Position numbers and translations under genes: made by a program. The notes under the pieces were generated by a model. That model searched no databases and had not been told where the DNA came from. It saw only the letters and a list, made by a program, of their open reading frames with translations. 64,000 bases of DNA. It comes from Flaccisagitta enflata (lineage: Eukaryota; Chaetognatha; Sagittoidea; Aphragmophora). Where the stretch lies: positions 2,852,001 through 2,916,000 of the forward strand of contig OZ231128.1 of the NCBI GenBank assembly GCA_965153355.1, read 5' to 3'. This document shows positions 48,174 to 60,957 of this stretch, piece after piece (position 1 is the first letter of the stretch; every line of letters starts with the position of its first letter).

Positions 48174-50160
48174 TTCTTTTTCTCACGAAAAATTGATAAA
48201 ACCGTTGAACAAAAAATCCGAGAATAATGACAGGACTCAATTCGAATGCAAATATTCAGCGTTTGTGCTCATATGTACAGAATAACCCACTATCAGTCTA
48301 TCACTTTGTGTGGGGAGACCGAAACTTACAGAACCCCCTACAGCATAAACCAATGCATCTATTTTTATAGCGGTTTATTCGTTGGATGTAAACTATTTTT
48401 CTAGGCTTTCATCTCGACTTTCACCTAGGCTTCTTTTTTTGAATCGCCATATAATTGATCTTTTTATGCTGAAATTGTCTCTAACTCTCCTAAAAATCTT
48501 AAATCAAAGATTTGAACAGTTATTGATGGTTTGCTTTGATATGTGTTGGAACTTTTGTGGGGTGGAGGGGACCAGTCATTAAACTCATGCATGTTCGCTG
48601 GTCAGCGGTACTTCGTTTCTCAGCTTGGAGTGATCTGCTTGAGAATTGGAGTAAGAGTAGGGCAATGGCTTTGAGGAAACAATGTCCGGTAGAAAAAATG
48701 GATCAATTTTCAGATATTCTAACTTCAAAGAGGGTAAACTGGAGGCTACAGGGTTCTAGATATTTGCGAAAATCTTGTATAAATAACAGCAAAAATCAAA
48801 TCTAGAAAATAGATAGCCCACACCTTCTTTCCAAAAGAATTGTTGATGGGTGTAAGAATTCTTCAATAAGCAAAATCCCCAAAAGCATATTTCTAGTTCA
48901 CCCTGTGATATAATAGTTGGGCTCTCTGGGCCACCAAAAAAACAAAACAAATTGACGCAACTGGGCCAACTAGAAGTATGCTTATCATGAATGAATGAAT
49001 AAATGTATGAATCTACTTTATGAGAATGAAGCAAAATTACAATGTTAGGAAATTGTAAAAAGCCTGCCCTGATGGTTTTTATTTTATCAAAGCGTCACTA
49101 AGCATGAGTTTTTGGAAAAGGCGTTACAATAGATTCCCAGTAGACTTGAGATAATAGGGGCATGCTTAGTATGTAAATAAAATGTGCAGAACTTGGTCTA
49201 GCATGATTTGCATACAATTGCTGTTCTGGATATTTCTTGTTTACCCGTCAATTTATATAGCAGGGTAACGGGTATTGGTGACAATTTTTTGCCAGTGCGA
49301 CTGGTTGCATTCTCGACCTCAATGAATGCTTCCATAATTACCAGTACGTAACACTGCACAAACTAATTATGACGCAAAGTACGGGAAGAAGAAATTTCAT
49401 GCGTCATTACAATTTTTTAGATATTTTTTATATTATCTTTTTTCAATTTCTTTTATTGAAAAAATATTTTTTTAATGTTAAACAATGAATTTTTGCATAG
49501 ATTATATCTGTTATACAGATTTGTTGTACATGAAGTATTGAAAAAAGGTGGAAAAAAGGAGATTTTTTATAGAAAATTATACATTGTCATCTTACTTCTG
49601 TTAGGTGAAATTATATCATTGCATAGAAATAAAGAAATTTGCATTTTTAAACACATGGCCTTTTTTTAAAAACATACAAGAAAAGGGCCATGTTCTTAAA
49701 AATGCAAAATTTTCTTTTCTGAGGCCGTGATATAATTTCACCCAACAACATTTTGAAATTTTGTTCACCATTTTTCTAAAGAATTCAAACATTGAATTTT
49801 TATTTCTGATCGCCATGAAACAATAGTCAGTATTCTGGGTGTAAAAATATTTGTAAAACACTTTATAGATTATATAAAAAATACTAAACTGAAATCCTAA
49901 TAATATTTTTTGATTATAAATCCATATCACAAGCAAAAAGTAAAATGAAACCAAAATTTCCTGTTCCTGTACACTATGACTTATTTGACTATAAGCGTGG
50001 ACCAGCGAATTATGTCAGTCGGTTGATGAATCATCGATATATTGTTCCCGACGGAAACGGCTTATCCCGTAGCGGAAAGGAGGATTTGGTTTTCCTGTTT
50101 TAAAATTAATCTGGTAAATCTATCTGTCTCGACTTCTACGCCTATCTAGTGTCTGGTATC
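48174..50160. other. no gene recognised; one foldback element
   Basis: 49575-49750 is an inverted repeat (GTGAAATTATATCATTGCA against TGATATAATTTCACCC; AATTTGCATTTTTAAxxACATGGCC). The rest is AT-rich with no convincing exon. Confidence 0.5.
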
Positions 50161-50926
50161 GTCTAATCGCATGCACGCGACTCTACACGCGAATTCATCT
50201 GCTGCTCCATCCGTCCCTCCGTTGATTGTAGTTTTAATCACATTCATTTGATTATTTGGGCTGAATGAATGAATGAATTTAATTTACGAAGACAAAATAA
50301 AGAAGATTCAACTTCAATTACACCGGTAAAGGAAAGCCATTGGCTTGTTGACCCGGTACATTTTTGTCAACATCATCATTCAAGGTATCCATCACTATCT
50401 CGATGCAGTTTTCCATCTCTACTAAGTCTGTTAGTATTGGTGTTACCAAAAGCAGGTATTGTAAATGCTTCCATTCTAGTTTACAAGAACTCGGTATTGT
50501 AAAATGCTTTTATCGCCTCGAGGCCCTCGAGGGGATAGCCCGTGAAAGTCGGATAATGATTTTTTTTTCCAACGGGGTCCCTTAAAAATAAAAATTCAAT
50601 AAGTATTAAAAGCAGAGAAAAATTTCAAAAGACAGTAAAAAATTGTTTCCAAAGCCATTAACGAGGGTTAAAATCCGTTAAGATAAAAACAGGTATGATC
50701 AGGAATACTGGGAGAATAAAAACTCTTGCGTTTAGAAAGGCCTTTTCTGCTCAGTTCACGTGCTCTATCATTAAAAACTTATGCATATTTCTGATATGTA
50801 GATGATATAATTCGCCAGAAACTTGTCGCTTTATTTTGATAGCAATTTCTTATTTCTATTTTCTTTTTTACGTCTATTGGAAAGTCTCGAAAATCCCTTT
50901 ATCGTCGCATGCGTCTTCGGTAATTA
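50161..50926. other. hairpin fragment and sequence without recognised genes
   Basis: TCTAATCGCATGCACGCGACTCTACACG with CCGTCCCTCCGTTG (50162-50222) is a short left-end remnant of the dispersed family. Nothing else was recognised. Confidence 0.45.
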
Positions 50927-51257
50927 CCATATTTTTTCTAAAAAGCGCCCCCCTTTTTTTCCTAATGTTATACTTTTCAGATTAGATTTGAACAAAAATA
51001 TTGAGTATTTATAATGATAATAGTGATAATAATGATATAAAACAACACCATGAACCAGTTTCAAAGACTTTCAAACAGATATATGCAAGGAATATCTTCA
51101 TTTTGAGTCAAATTTAGCATTTTGGTAGCCTTTCATGAAAAAGATAGACTGAATGACAGTTCATCTACAATATAAAGGGGCGCTAATTGGAGAGTTAAAA
51201 AGTCAAATTTTATTTCAATTTCAAAAGCGCCCGGGGCGCTTTTTAGAAAAAATACGG
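50927..51257. mobile_element. 331-bp MITE with TA flanks
   Basis: Ends CCATATTTTTTCTAAAAAGC and GCTTTTTAGAAAAAATACGG with GCGCCCC just inside, flanked by TA. A related pair of ends (CCGTATTTCTTGTAATAAGG and CAAGAAATACGG) brackets 58546-59080. Confidence 0.8.
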
Positions 51258-51837
51258 TATATATATAAAGCTTTTGTCATTACCTATGTGAAATGGACAA
51301 CATTACTACCAAACCAAACTAAGATAAGGACAAGAGCCTTAGGAGCTCTAACTGGTGTTTAATCGCGACCCTTCACAACTATCCTTTTAATTTGCAAATA
51401 TCCACTTCGAACCTTATCAAAGAGCTGCTCAATAAAAACATTTCAACTACAAGAAAAATCCACAATTGTCAGTGCCATGTGCCAGTGACAAGAAAGAGTA
51501 CCAGATAAGATTAATCGGTCTATCAATCAACCAATAATTATTTCCTCTTTTTGTTTGTCCTTTCTAGTTATTGATTGAATGTTTCAAGAACCAAAGCTTA
51601 CGAATAGAGATGTATGGAGAGGGTAGGGAATGGGCCGTTAACAGCAAGACATTTAGTTGACCCCCTTTATAACGGACTCGACAGTAACGGAAATTCGCCA
51701 ATAACCGAAAAAAAATTTCATATGTTTCGGGGTTCAATTCAACTGTAAAAAACCCGACCCGACCCGATTAGTCCTGCAAATGAAAAGTTTATGATACAGA
51801 CCGACCAACGAATATACGCAGATATTTGTGAATGCGA
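51258..51837. other. no gene recognised
   Basis: Unremarkable AT-rich sequence. Confidence 0.5.
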
Positions 51838-52065
51838 TGACCAAGTGACGCGGGATCACACTATCGTTGCGGACAGGTGAGGGGGGCGTCCAACCCTATG
51901 GCCCCATCCATACTCCACGCCCCCAACTCCTATACACACACATACAAAAAAAGCCTCTTAAAAGCCTCTTAAAACGCTTGTCACCCCACTTTTTCTACTT
52001 ATTTCCATGGACCGACAGTCCAATGAACGGACAAAGCCTCTTTTAGAGTCGCGTATCCGCAACTA
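51838..52065 (-). mobile_element. hairpin-ended dispersed element, variant right end
   Basis: CAAGTGACGCGGGATCACAC, CGTTGCGGACAGGTGAGG, GGACCGACAGTCCAATG, terminal AGTCGCGTATCCGCAACT. Confidence 0.7.
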
Positions 52066-52411
52066 TAAAGATTAAAAGTTTTACAATGACAGATTTTGTG
52101 GAGAAAAACTTGAAATCATAATATAAAAAGAAATCAATCTCTCAATGGACCTGAAGTTCAAGGCTTGACTGAAAATGAGTGACTAAGAAATCTCGGGCCA
52201 GGCATGAAGTTGGGATGATAATTGGTTGATCAATTGTCCTCGATCTCTATGACTAGCTTAAGAAACGAGTCTCTAGCTTTAGAATCAAGCCTGAGCCCTT
52301 CCTCGCTATCGCTGGACTCTTTTCTTCAGAGAGATCTGTCTCAGTCTTGTTTCGACTTAGAATCCTGCATGAGGCTGTCCAAGAAAAGTTCGTCAGGGCT
52401 TTTCTTGTTTT
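52066..52411. other. no gene recognised
   Basis: A Ser/Leu-rich frame at 52222-52420 (SLALESSLSPSSLSLDSFLQ) has no splice support and runs into the next element. Confidence 0.35.
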
Positions 52412-52640
52412 TAGTGGCGTGCTCTATACCCTGCTTTGTCCGTCCATCGGTCGATCGCTTGGTCGGTCGGTCCCCTTTGTTATTTTTTGGGCGTTTTTGA
52501 GTATTTTGTGCTCATTGCTCCTACCCAAATGCCCCAGTGACCTGTTCTATCGCTCCCCCTGTCCACCCTTGAGTATTTTGTGCTCATTGCTCCTGCCCAA
52601 ATTTCCTAGTGACCTTCTCTATCGGTCTGTCAGGGTAACC
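52412..52640 (+). mobile_element. hairpin-element with an internal duplication, right end missing
   Basis: TTTTTAGTGGCGTGCTCTAT, GTCCGTCCATCGGTCGATCG, then GAGTATTTTGTGCTCATTGC and CCTxCCCAAATxxCC twice (52499 and 52571). Confidence 0.65.
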
Positions 52641-52674
52641 CGATAATCGCACAATCCGAGGCTCTTTCTTCTAA

Positions 52675-52810
52675 ACAAGGCCGTATACACGGCAGCATTA
52701 GTCGCGGACGGGTGGGCAGGAGCGGAAAACCTCGAAAAAGAGCTTTGTTACCGACGGACCGACGGACCGACAGAAAAGTGGCTTATAGAGTCGCGTGTCC
52801 GCGACTAAAA
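52675..52810 (-). mobile_element. hairpin-ended dispersed element, arm AGTCGCGGAC
   Basis: ACAAGGCCGTATACACGG, AGTCGCGGACGGGTGGGCAG, GACGGACCGACGGACCGAC, terminal AGTCGCGTGTCCGCGACT then AAAAA. The shortest clean copy (136 bp); arms pair perfectly. Confidence 0.92.
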
Positions 52811-52988
52811 AGCAGCTCCACCAAAATACGCTTTCATTCATTCTATCATTAAACCATCCATTTATTCACTCATTCATTTATTTATTCATTCAAAGCTAAG
52901 ATACCATTCATTCATAGAAAACCGTTGGTGTATTAAAAAAAAGTAAGTTCATAGAGGTCGCGTCGGCGGCCTACTAAACCTTGTTTTT

Positions 52989-53248
52989 AGATGCGTCCTC
53001 ACCGTCCTCGCATCTCTATAAGAGGGTCTGTCCGACCGTCCGTCCGTCCGTCGGTCCGTCACGCCTCCTTGAAAATCGCAGTTTTTGGCACTTTTCAGCC
53101 GCGAGGATATCATGTATCAAGTCATTAAGATATTTTGAGAGCCTCATTCGATACTATGTCTTCATCTGTCTATCCGTCCAGGTATAGCGCTGAAGTCAAT
53201 ACACGCAGAGACACAGTCAGGACGCATCGTTGCCCGATCGGCCTTGTT
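52989..53248 (+). mobile_element. hairpin-ended dispersed element, arm AGATGCGTCCT
   Basis: Left AGATGCGTCCTCACCG then TCCTCGCATCTC, GACCGTCCGTCCGTCCGTCG, right CAGGACGCATCGTTGCCC and GATCGGCCTTGTT. AGATGCGTCCT pairs with AGGACGCATC: a sixth arm version, with a longer loop. Confidence 0.88.
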
Positions 53249-53650
53249 AATTATTTTTTCATCTCTCTGGATCGAGATTTCCAAAAACGGGTTTTGTCTT
53301 CGCGACAGCTCCTCCACAATAAAGAACTCGCTGAACAGAATTGATATTTTTGCGCACTCAGTTATATGGCATGCCGGGCTGGCTTTTCGACTCTCCTTTG
53401 CCGCAGCTGTATACGTTAGTCCGTCCGTCTGTCCGTCCTTAACATGGATATTAGTCTATTAGTAATTTTAGGGTCATTTGCTGATGTGTTTATGTAATTA
53501 AATGGTCTCATGTTAATTTATTATGTATTTTATGTTATATCATCACTTTACATTATTGTAAAAAAAACATTTATGTAAAACGTAGCTCCGCCTTTTGGAT
53601 TTGTTTGCAAATCTACGTCTAAATCTATTTCTGTCGTTCACTCCTGTTTA
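53249..53650. other. no gene recognised
   Basis: A GTCCGTCCGTCTGTCCGTCC scrap lies at 53419. The rest is AT-rich. Confidence 0.5.
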
Positions 53651-54427
53651 CAGGGTGTCCCAAGTCAGTTGCAACATAAAGAATCGACATATCTCTGCTT
53701 CTAGGTTCTCAAATCAATTTCTGAAAAAAGATCTGAAAAGATGTTGGTCTGCACTTTTTACATGCAAAATTTCATCATAATCGGACAATTTGTTTAGGGG
53801 CCACATTTCTTTGAAATACACTAATGATTTCTGACCATGTCTTTTTTTAGTTTTTTACTTTTTGCTGTACTTGGCAGTAGCTGTCTTTAATTGCTTGTCA
53901 TTTTTCAACCAATTGAGCTAAAACCCTGCGATTGGTCTCAAATGGCAGATAATTTGTCATAGATTTTGAATCACCAAAAAAATTTGACAATTTTCCAAGA
54001 TTTGATAAGATTTTCATTGTTTTTTTCCAGATTTTCACTTTTGATTATGATAATGTTTGACAAAAATCATCAATAAAGTCATAAATTATCAAAATTTTCC
54101 AAGATTTTGATGCAGATGTACAATCTATGTACAATTATCTTTCATTTGAGACCAATCCCAGGTTTCTGAATCAATTTGTCATAAAGTGGCAGAGATTTAA
54201 AGTCAGCTACTTTCTAATACAGCTATAAAAAAGATGATTTTCCACTTAATGTTACCACTCATTTGATGTTCTTCTGACCCACAACTATCCAATACTCAAC
54301 GTGGAAGTTTTGTATAACAAAAAGTGCAGACCTAGATCTTTGTAGATCTTTTTTCAGAAATCAATTTGAGTTCCTAGAAGCAGAGATATGTCGATTCTTT
54401 ATGTTGCAACTGACTTGGGACACCCTG
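53651..54427 (+). mobile_element. 777-bp mariner-like MITE, copy 1
   Basis: Ends CAGGGTGTCCCAAGTCAGTT and AACTGACTTGGGACACCCTG, flanked by TA (53649-53650 and 54428-54429). Imperfect terminal repeats extend roughly 120 bp inward. No transposase frame. Confidence 0.93.
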
Positions 54428-54911
54428 TATCTTTCTTTTATTTCTTGCATGAGAATTGGGTATCATGTACAACTGCCCCCGCCCAAACGTCTTCGACTGA
54501 GGCGTTGAGTAGCCGGCCTTGTATTCTTTGCCATGCGACGAATTATATAAAACATAAACTGATAAAGCAGCTCCATGGTTCCGCGATTCTTTGGATTCTT
54601 TAGACCGTTCATCTTTTCTTCTTTATTTTCCTCTTCCTCTTCCATGTCAGAGAGTTATTCCAACTCTCGCTAAATTCTCTCTCTCTCTCTCTCTCTCTCC
54701 TCATTCTCCAACGTGAAAAGCGTCGATTATCCGTTTATGTCACCAAACTTTCAGTTGTGCCTACTCAGCTCATGTAGACAACTTTGTCAGCTCATAAATT
54801 TGTCAATGCATACGTATCTGAACACGGGTCTATAAGCCGCTTTGTTGGTCTGTCTGTCTGTCTGGCTGTCAGTCTGAAATGCTTTGCTGTTTAGTAGGGT
54901 GCTTGACTCTA
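54428..54911. other. spacer between the twin MITEs
   Basis: Contains GGCCTTGTATTC and GCCCAAACG scraps of the hairpin family (54480-54525), (CT)n at 54678-54700, and GTTGGTCTGTCTGTCTGTC at 54844. No gene. Confidence 0.5.
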
Positions 54912-55688
54912 CAGGGTGTCCCAAGTCAGTTGCAACATAAAGAATCGACATATCTCTGCTTCTAGGAACTCAAATTGATTTCTGAAAAAAGATCTACAAA
55001 GATCTAGGTCTGCACTTTTTGTTATACAAAACTTCCACGTTGAGTATTGGATAGTTGTGGGTCAGAAGAACATCAAATGAGTGGTAACATTAAGTGGAAA
55101 ATCATCTTTTTTATAGCTGTATTAGAAAGTAGCTGACTTTAAATCTCTGCCACTTTATGACAAATTGATTCAGAAACCTGGGATTGGTCTCAAATGAAAG
55201 ATAATTGTAGATAGATTGTACATCTGCATCAAAATCTTGGAAAATTTTGATAATTTATGACTTTATTGATGATTTTTGTCAAACATTATCATAATCAAAA
55301 GTGAAAATCTGGAAAAAAACAATGAAAATCTTATCAAATCTTGGAAAATTGTCAAATTTTTTTGGTGATTCAAAATCTATGACAAATTATCTGCCATTTG
55401 AGACCAATCGCAGGGTTTTAGCTCAATTGGTTGAAAAATGACAAGCAATTAAAGACAGCTACTGCCAAGTACAGCAAAAAGTAAAAAACTAAAAAAAGAC
55501 ATGGTCAGAAATCACTAGTGTATTTCAAAGAAATGTGGCCCCTAAACAAATTGTCCGATTATGATGAAATTTTGCATGTAAAAAGTGCAGACCAACATCT
55601 TTTCAGATCTTTTTTCAGAAATTGATTTGAGAACCTAGAAGCAGAGATATGTCGATTCTTTATGTTGCAACTGACTTGGGACACCCTG
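54912..55688 (-). mobile_element. 777-bp mariner-like MITE, copy 2, inverted
   Basis: Same length and ends as copy 1 and, by eye, over 99% identical to its reverse complement (the differences spotted are single bases near 54132/55207 and 53823/55516). TA flanks at 54910-54911 and 55689-55690. Confidence 0.93.
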
Positions 55689-55984
55689 TATAAGCCACTT
55701 TTTGGACCATTGTCCCTCTATTTGATACATTTGTCGATCATGCGCGTTTTTGGCGCATCGCTGGGTGGTTGTGTATCCTGCCTTGTTTGGGTCCTCGCGA
55801 GCAGTTTTTAGCTTCACTGTCCCTACCTAATGTCTAAAATGGCTCCTGCCTCACTGCTTTTGTCCGTCCATTTGCGATTATAGGCCTGTACCTACTATAT
55901 CAATGGACCAACGGGTCTACCATCTCGGTTCTACAGTTATTAGACTGGCTTCATTTCAAGCTGAACTGGTCTAAAAGGATGATA
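55689..55984. other. no gene recognised
   Basis: Loose matches to the hairpin family (TGTGTATCCTGCCTTGTTTG, TGTCCCTACCTAA) at 55768-55830. Confidence 0.4.
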
Positions 55985-56567
55985 CAGGGTATATCATGCC
56001 AAATTAGATATAAGAAAACGATGGCATTCTGCTTCTAAAAGTGAAAAAATAATTCTGAAAAAAGATTCAAAGAGCACATGAGCTCCGGGTTTTTTTGTGT
56101 AAAAATTTCATGGGTCTAGGTCAAACATTTTAGTCACAATATCAATTTGAAGTGAACTGAGCATTTAAAGGTGAAGCTTTTTGGACATAATCTTGATTCA
56201 GAAAGTTTTCCTTTGAATCACTCTCATTTCTAAATGGCTTGAGCCACATAGTCCAGATTGATCTCAAATTAAAGAAAATTTGATTAACTTTAATTTGGGA
56301 CCAATCTGGCATCTGTAATTACAGCCGTTTAGAAATGAGAGCAATTCTAAAAAAAACTGAAAAATATGTCCAAAGTTCATCTCCTATAAATGCTCAATTT
56401 ACTTCAAATTGATGTTGTGGCTAGAATATTTGACCCAGACCTATAAAATTTTTACACAAAAAACCGGAGCTCAAATGCTCTTTGAATCTTTTTTCAAAAT
56501 TATTTTTGCACTTTTAGAAGCAGAATGCCATCGTTTTCTTATATCTAATTTGGCATGATACACCCTG
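55985..56567. mobile_element. 583-bp mariner-like MITE, CAGGGTATATC type
   Basis: Ends CAGGGTATATCATGCC and GGCATGATACACCCTG, with TA flanks (55983-55984, 56568-56569). Long arms share GATATAAGAAAACGATGGC and CTGCTTCTAAAAGTG. It shares the CAGGGT start and CTGCTTCTA phrase with the 777-bp family, so the two are probably related. Confidence 0.9.
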
Positions 56568-56855
56568 TATTTTTCCAATTTTTAGGATGTAGGAGAAATA
56601 CCATCAGGGCCTTCAAACAAAAGCTGTTTGAAGGACCAACAAAAAAAAGAACTTGTTTCAAAATAAAAGTAAAAAAAAAACAAACACTAAGACAGAACAG
56701 AGATGGAAAGTGAAACAATCAATTTTGAAGCTGTTTTGAGAAAGAGAGAAAGGTGCTTGAGTACTTCTATGCCTTGAATTCTTGATTTTTCGACGCTCTC
56801 ATTTCTCTTTTCCTTCCTTCTGAATGTTTTTTATTTTTTCCCTTTTCCTTTCCAG

Positions 56856-57102
56856 TTTTAACCATCGCCTCTCGCACGCAACTACGAATTGCCGTCGGTG
56901 CCGCCGCCCTTTACTTGTCTTTAATTCTCAAACGATTACGTCATCTAGCTATCTACCTGCTTCGAGAGACTTTCGGTTTCATCATCATCATCATCGTTGT
57001 TATTTTCAATATTTCGCATGTGCCTCGCCCTTGGGCCCGATTCGCCCCGCTGAATGGGGATGAAATTCATCTACGGAGGGGATACTTGAAAAAAAAAACT
57101 AA
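56856..57102 (+). CDS. possible exon of an unidentified membrane protein
   Basis: A strong acceptor (TTTTCCTTTCCAG) is followed by an open frame LTIASRTQLRIAVGAAALYL, SLILKRLRHLAIYLLRE, a hydrophobic segment FGFIIIIIVVIFNI and RPWARFAPLNGDEIHLRRGY, to a donor AA/GTAAGC. It is GC-richer than its surroundings. The donor is phase 2 and does not join in frame to the exon at 58374, so it is either another gene or a 5' exon spliced differently. No family recognised. Confidence 0.4.
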
Positions 57103-57686
57103 GTAAGCATCTTTACCTCTAGATTTTAAGGAAAATGTCCTGTCATGTCTCTTACAAAAGATGATATATGGACATGACAATGAACGACGGACATCTTCAC
57201 CTAGACAGGACACAGGAGGATTTAAGTTATGCATCTTATTTTTATTTGATTCATAAAATATTTGAGGTCTATGTTGATTAAAAGTTGCCCTAGTGAGTGA
57301 ATATGTTTGCCTCTTTCAATTTAACTGGTGACTTGACCTATGTACATCAAGACTTCATTTTCGAACATTCTAACCTATCTCCATCTGTGATAACTAATGA
57401 TCATTTAGGAAAAACTTACAAAATCAATCAAAACAAACCTGTATCAAAGCAATAGAAGTTTTCTTATTGACCTGAAACAATTGTTTTTATTTTATGTAAA
57501 AAACATCATAAAGGCTAATAAGCACAAAACACAAAAAGAAAACTACTATTTGTGGTTTCTTTAAAAATCAAATATTTATATTTCTGTAAAAAATCGTAAT
57601 GACACAGTTTCAATACTGTAAAGCCTTGTTTCAGGGATCAGAAGTTTTCTGCAATGCACTAGATCGGGAAGAAAATTTTAGAAGTA
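57103..57686. other. no gene recognised
   Basis: AT-rich sequence without repeats that I can name. Confidence 0.5.
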
Positions 57687-58220
57687 CAGTAGATGTCTTC
57701 TAGACTTGGAATTACGGGGGAATTCATTACAGGAAGACAAACTTAAGAGATTGATATTTGGAATATGAATTAATAAAAAGATGCTTTATTGCCCATGAAT
57801 GTTGGTTGCTATGGAAATACATTTCCATGTATTCATGTTAAAGTAAAAATATTTTGAGAATTTTTTTGAGAAAACATTGATTAAAATAAAATTTGCTACA
57901 ACTTTCTCACAATATGTTCAGTATCACAGGGCTGTCACACATAATTACGCTCCCTGACAATGGCTAAGCAAGCAACATTCTTACAGAACTTCGTGAAAAA
58001 GTTATAGCAAATTTTATTTTAAACAATGTTCCCTCAAAAAATTTCTCAAGATATTGATACTTTAGCATGAATACATAAAAATGTATTTCCATGGCAACCA
58101 ATACCCATGGACAAAAAGGTATACTTTTATTAGTCTTTATTCCAAATATCGATCTTTTAAGTATATTTGTCTTCCTGTAATGAATCTCCTCGTATTTCTA
58201 AGACTAGACGACATCTACTG
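57687..58220. mobile_element. 534-bp mariner-like MITE, CAGTAGATGTC type
   Basis: Ends CAGTAGATGTCTTCTAGACT and AGACTAGACGACATCTACTG, TA flanks (57685-57686, 58221-58222). It is the uninterrupted relative of the element at 21183 and helps define the nested insertion there. Confidence 0.9.
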
Positions 58221-58375
58221 TACCATGGCCTACCATGGGTTTCAAAAAAATCAGCTGTATCGGACCAAATGGTCTCATGGTATTTCTGAGATAAAATTGA
58301 CCGGCCATCTGGTGCAAATCATGGGATAAGAAGTCTTGTCTCGTTCTGCATTTTCTCATCATTCTGTCCACAGAA

Positions 58376-58496
58376 ATGCCTTCATTTATGCAATCGAAAA
58401 TTCGCTTGATTTACAAACTCCTGCCTTACCTCATCTGCCTCGCCTTTTTCATTTTCGTCATCGTCGAACTAGTTAAACTTCATCATCTGCTTCAAG
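58376..58496 (+). CDS. lipid-synthase-like exon 1
   Basis: ATG then PSFMQSKIRLIYKLLPYL, the N-terminal membrane helix and KLHHLLQ. Donor CAAG/GTATAA, phase 1. Confidence 0.65.
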
Positions 58497-60189
58497 GTAT
58501 AAAAAAAAAAATAAAAAAAAACAAAAATGATACTACCGTATTTCTTGTAATAAGGGCCCGTGTGCTTTTGAAATTGAAATGAAACTTTGCTATTTTTGAC
58601 CTGCAATTAGCAACCCCTTTTCACCTATCTATGAAAATAATCTTTTGTAAAACCTAATCTTATTGACAAATTTTGTGCGATTAGATTCAGTAAAGCAATG
58701 AGACAAAGCATATTTTACATTATTTTATGCTGCTTTCGTATAGTTTTTAGGCGCGTGCGCTTAACTCTACACCCCGCTTTGTTCGTTCGTCAATCCGTCC
58801 ATCTGTTGATTGGTCTGTCAGTCTATCGGTCTGTCGCACTTTTACTTTTTTTATCTATTTTATTTCTTTTAGTCAGAGAGAGTATACCAAATTATTTTAA
58901 GTCATTCTTAGTGATGTCTCGCACGCGACTTATAGGTGATGGCCTTGTTTTAAAAAAAACCTAAATTGTAATTAATACTCTAAGATTTTTCTCTCAAAAT
59001 ATCATTCTTAAAATGAGCCTATTATTTTATGAAAAGGGGGGCGCTTATTAGAGTGGGGGCAATTAATGCAAGAAATACGGCAAGTATAATGTAAACTCGT
59101 GTAGTAAAATTTTTACTAGACCACGAATTTTGCCATGCCCAATCTGTTATGCGAGTTGTGCATGAAGTGAATTAAGCTTTGAATAAGACATGGAGAACTG
59201 AGTAAACCCGATTGTTATTCGAGGCAATTTTGTACTACTATAGGCATCATAACAACAGTTTTTGGCCCACAGAAACAACCGTCTACATCCCTAACCATGT
59301 AATCTTATACCAAAAAAAATTTCAAGGCTTCTTTGGCCGTTTCAGTGAAAAAAAACTAAATGTTTATAAACCTATGCTGGAAAAGGCAACAAATTTTAAT
59401 GCCAAAGATCTCACACCAGGAATTTTCACAACCTATTCCCCTTATATATTGGAAGTTTGACCCCAATTTTTCAGTTAAACCTGCTTATTAATTAAAATAG
59501 TACATGCAAAAATTTTCGTGACCTTTTGTTATTAAAAATTTATGCGTCATAAAAAAAAACAGTCAGGGGATTGTGTGACAAATAAAATTAGAAATTTTGG
59601 ATACTTCAACTTAAAAATTGCAAAAACCTATCTTCCCGTTGGAATAACATCATGAGATTTGAACTGTAGTTAGAAGACACACAACAGAGTATGCATACCA
59701 AATCTTACTGATCTAGCCCAAAATTAAGTATGGTTTTTACATCTTTTTCTATGTAAAGCTGTGTCAGGAGGAATTTTCGAAAAAAACATTTTTGTAGCCG
59801 ATAATTTTAATACGAGAATAGAGGGAAAAAATTCGCATTTTCAAAAACATCAGATCCATTGTATGACATTTTGCTAGCATCTGATGTTTTTCATTTTTCG
59901 GATTTTTCATTTTCTATGCGAATCTAAAATTATCGGTAACCATAGTAACGCTCATTTCTAAAGCCAGAAATCATGAAAGTTCTTTGTTACTGATGCAGAG
60001 TGCACAAGCTGTGCGAGTTCTACAGAAAGAAAGAAAGATAGAAAGAAAGAAAGATAGAAAGAAAGAAAAGGAAAGAAAGAAAGAAAGAAAGGAAAGAAAG
60101 AAAGTTAAAGAGAAAGAGGCAGAGCATTTAGTGGAACTTCCACAAATGTTGTTGTTCTATTGTTTTCAATTTCATTGCCTTTTAACAAA

Positions 60190-60262
<73 letters not shown>

Positions 60263-60299
60263 AAAAAAAAAAAAAGAAGAACTAAAGAAAGAAGAAGGA

Positions 60300-60389
<90 letters not shown>

Positions 60390-60806
60390 GAGAAAGAGAG
60401 AAAGAGAGAGAAAGAAAGATGGAGAGAAAGAAAGAAAGAAAGAAAGAGAGAAAGAAAGAGAAAAAAGGAAAGATGGAAAGAAAGAAAAAAAGAGAGAAAG
60501 AAGAAAGAAAGAGAGAAAGAAGAAAGAAAGAGAGAAAGAAAGAAAGAAAGAAAGAAAAAGAAATAATAAAACAGGAAAAGAAATGAGCAGGGAAATAAAC
60601 AATCGGCGAAGGTTAGAAGCAGAGAATAAAGAAGAAAAGTATAGAGAAAGGAAGAACGAAGGAAACACAAAAAGAAAAAGGAAGAAAGAGAAAAAGAAAG
60701 AAAGAAAAATAAAGAAACAAAGAAACAAAGAAAGAAAGAAACAAAGTAAGAAAAAATGAAAGAGAGAAAAAAAGAAAGAGAAAAAAAGATAGAAAGAAAA
60801 AAAGAT

Positions 60807-60869
<63 letters not shown>

Positions 60870-60885
60870 CAGAAAGAAAAAATGA

Positions 60886-60957
<72 letters not shown>

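Noticed and set aside
52222-52420. Ser/Leu-rich frame as an exon
   Set aside because: No acceptor or donor at its edges, it runs into a repeat element, and no family is recognised.
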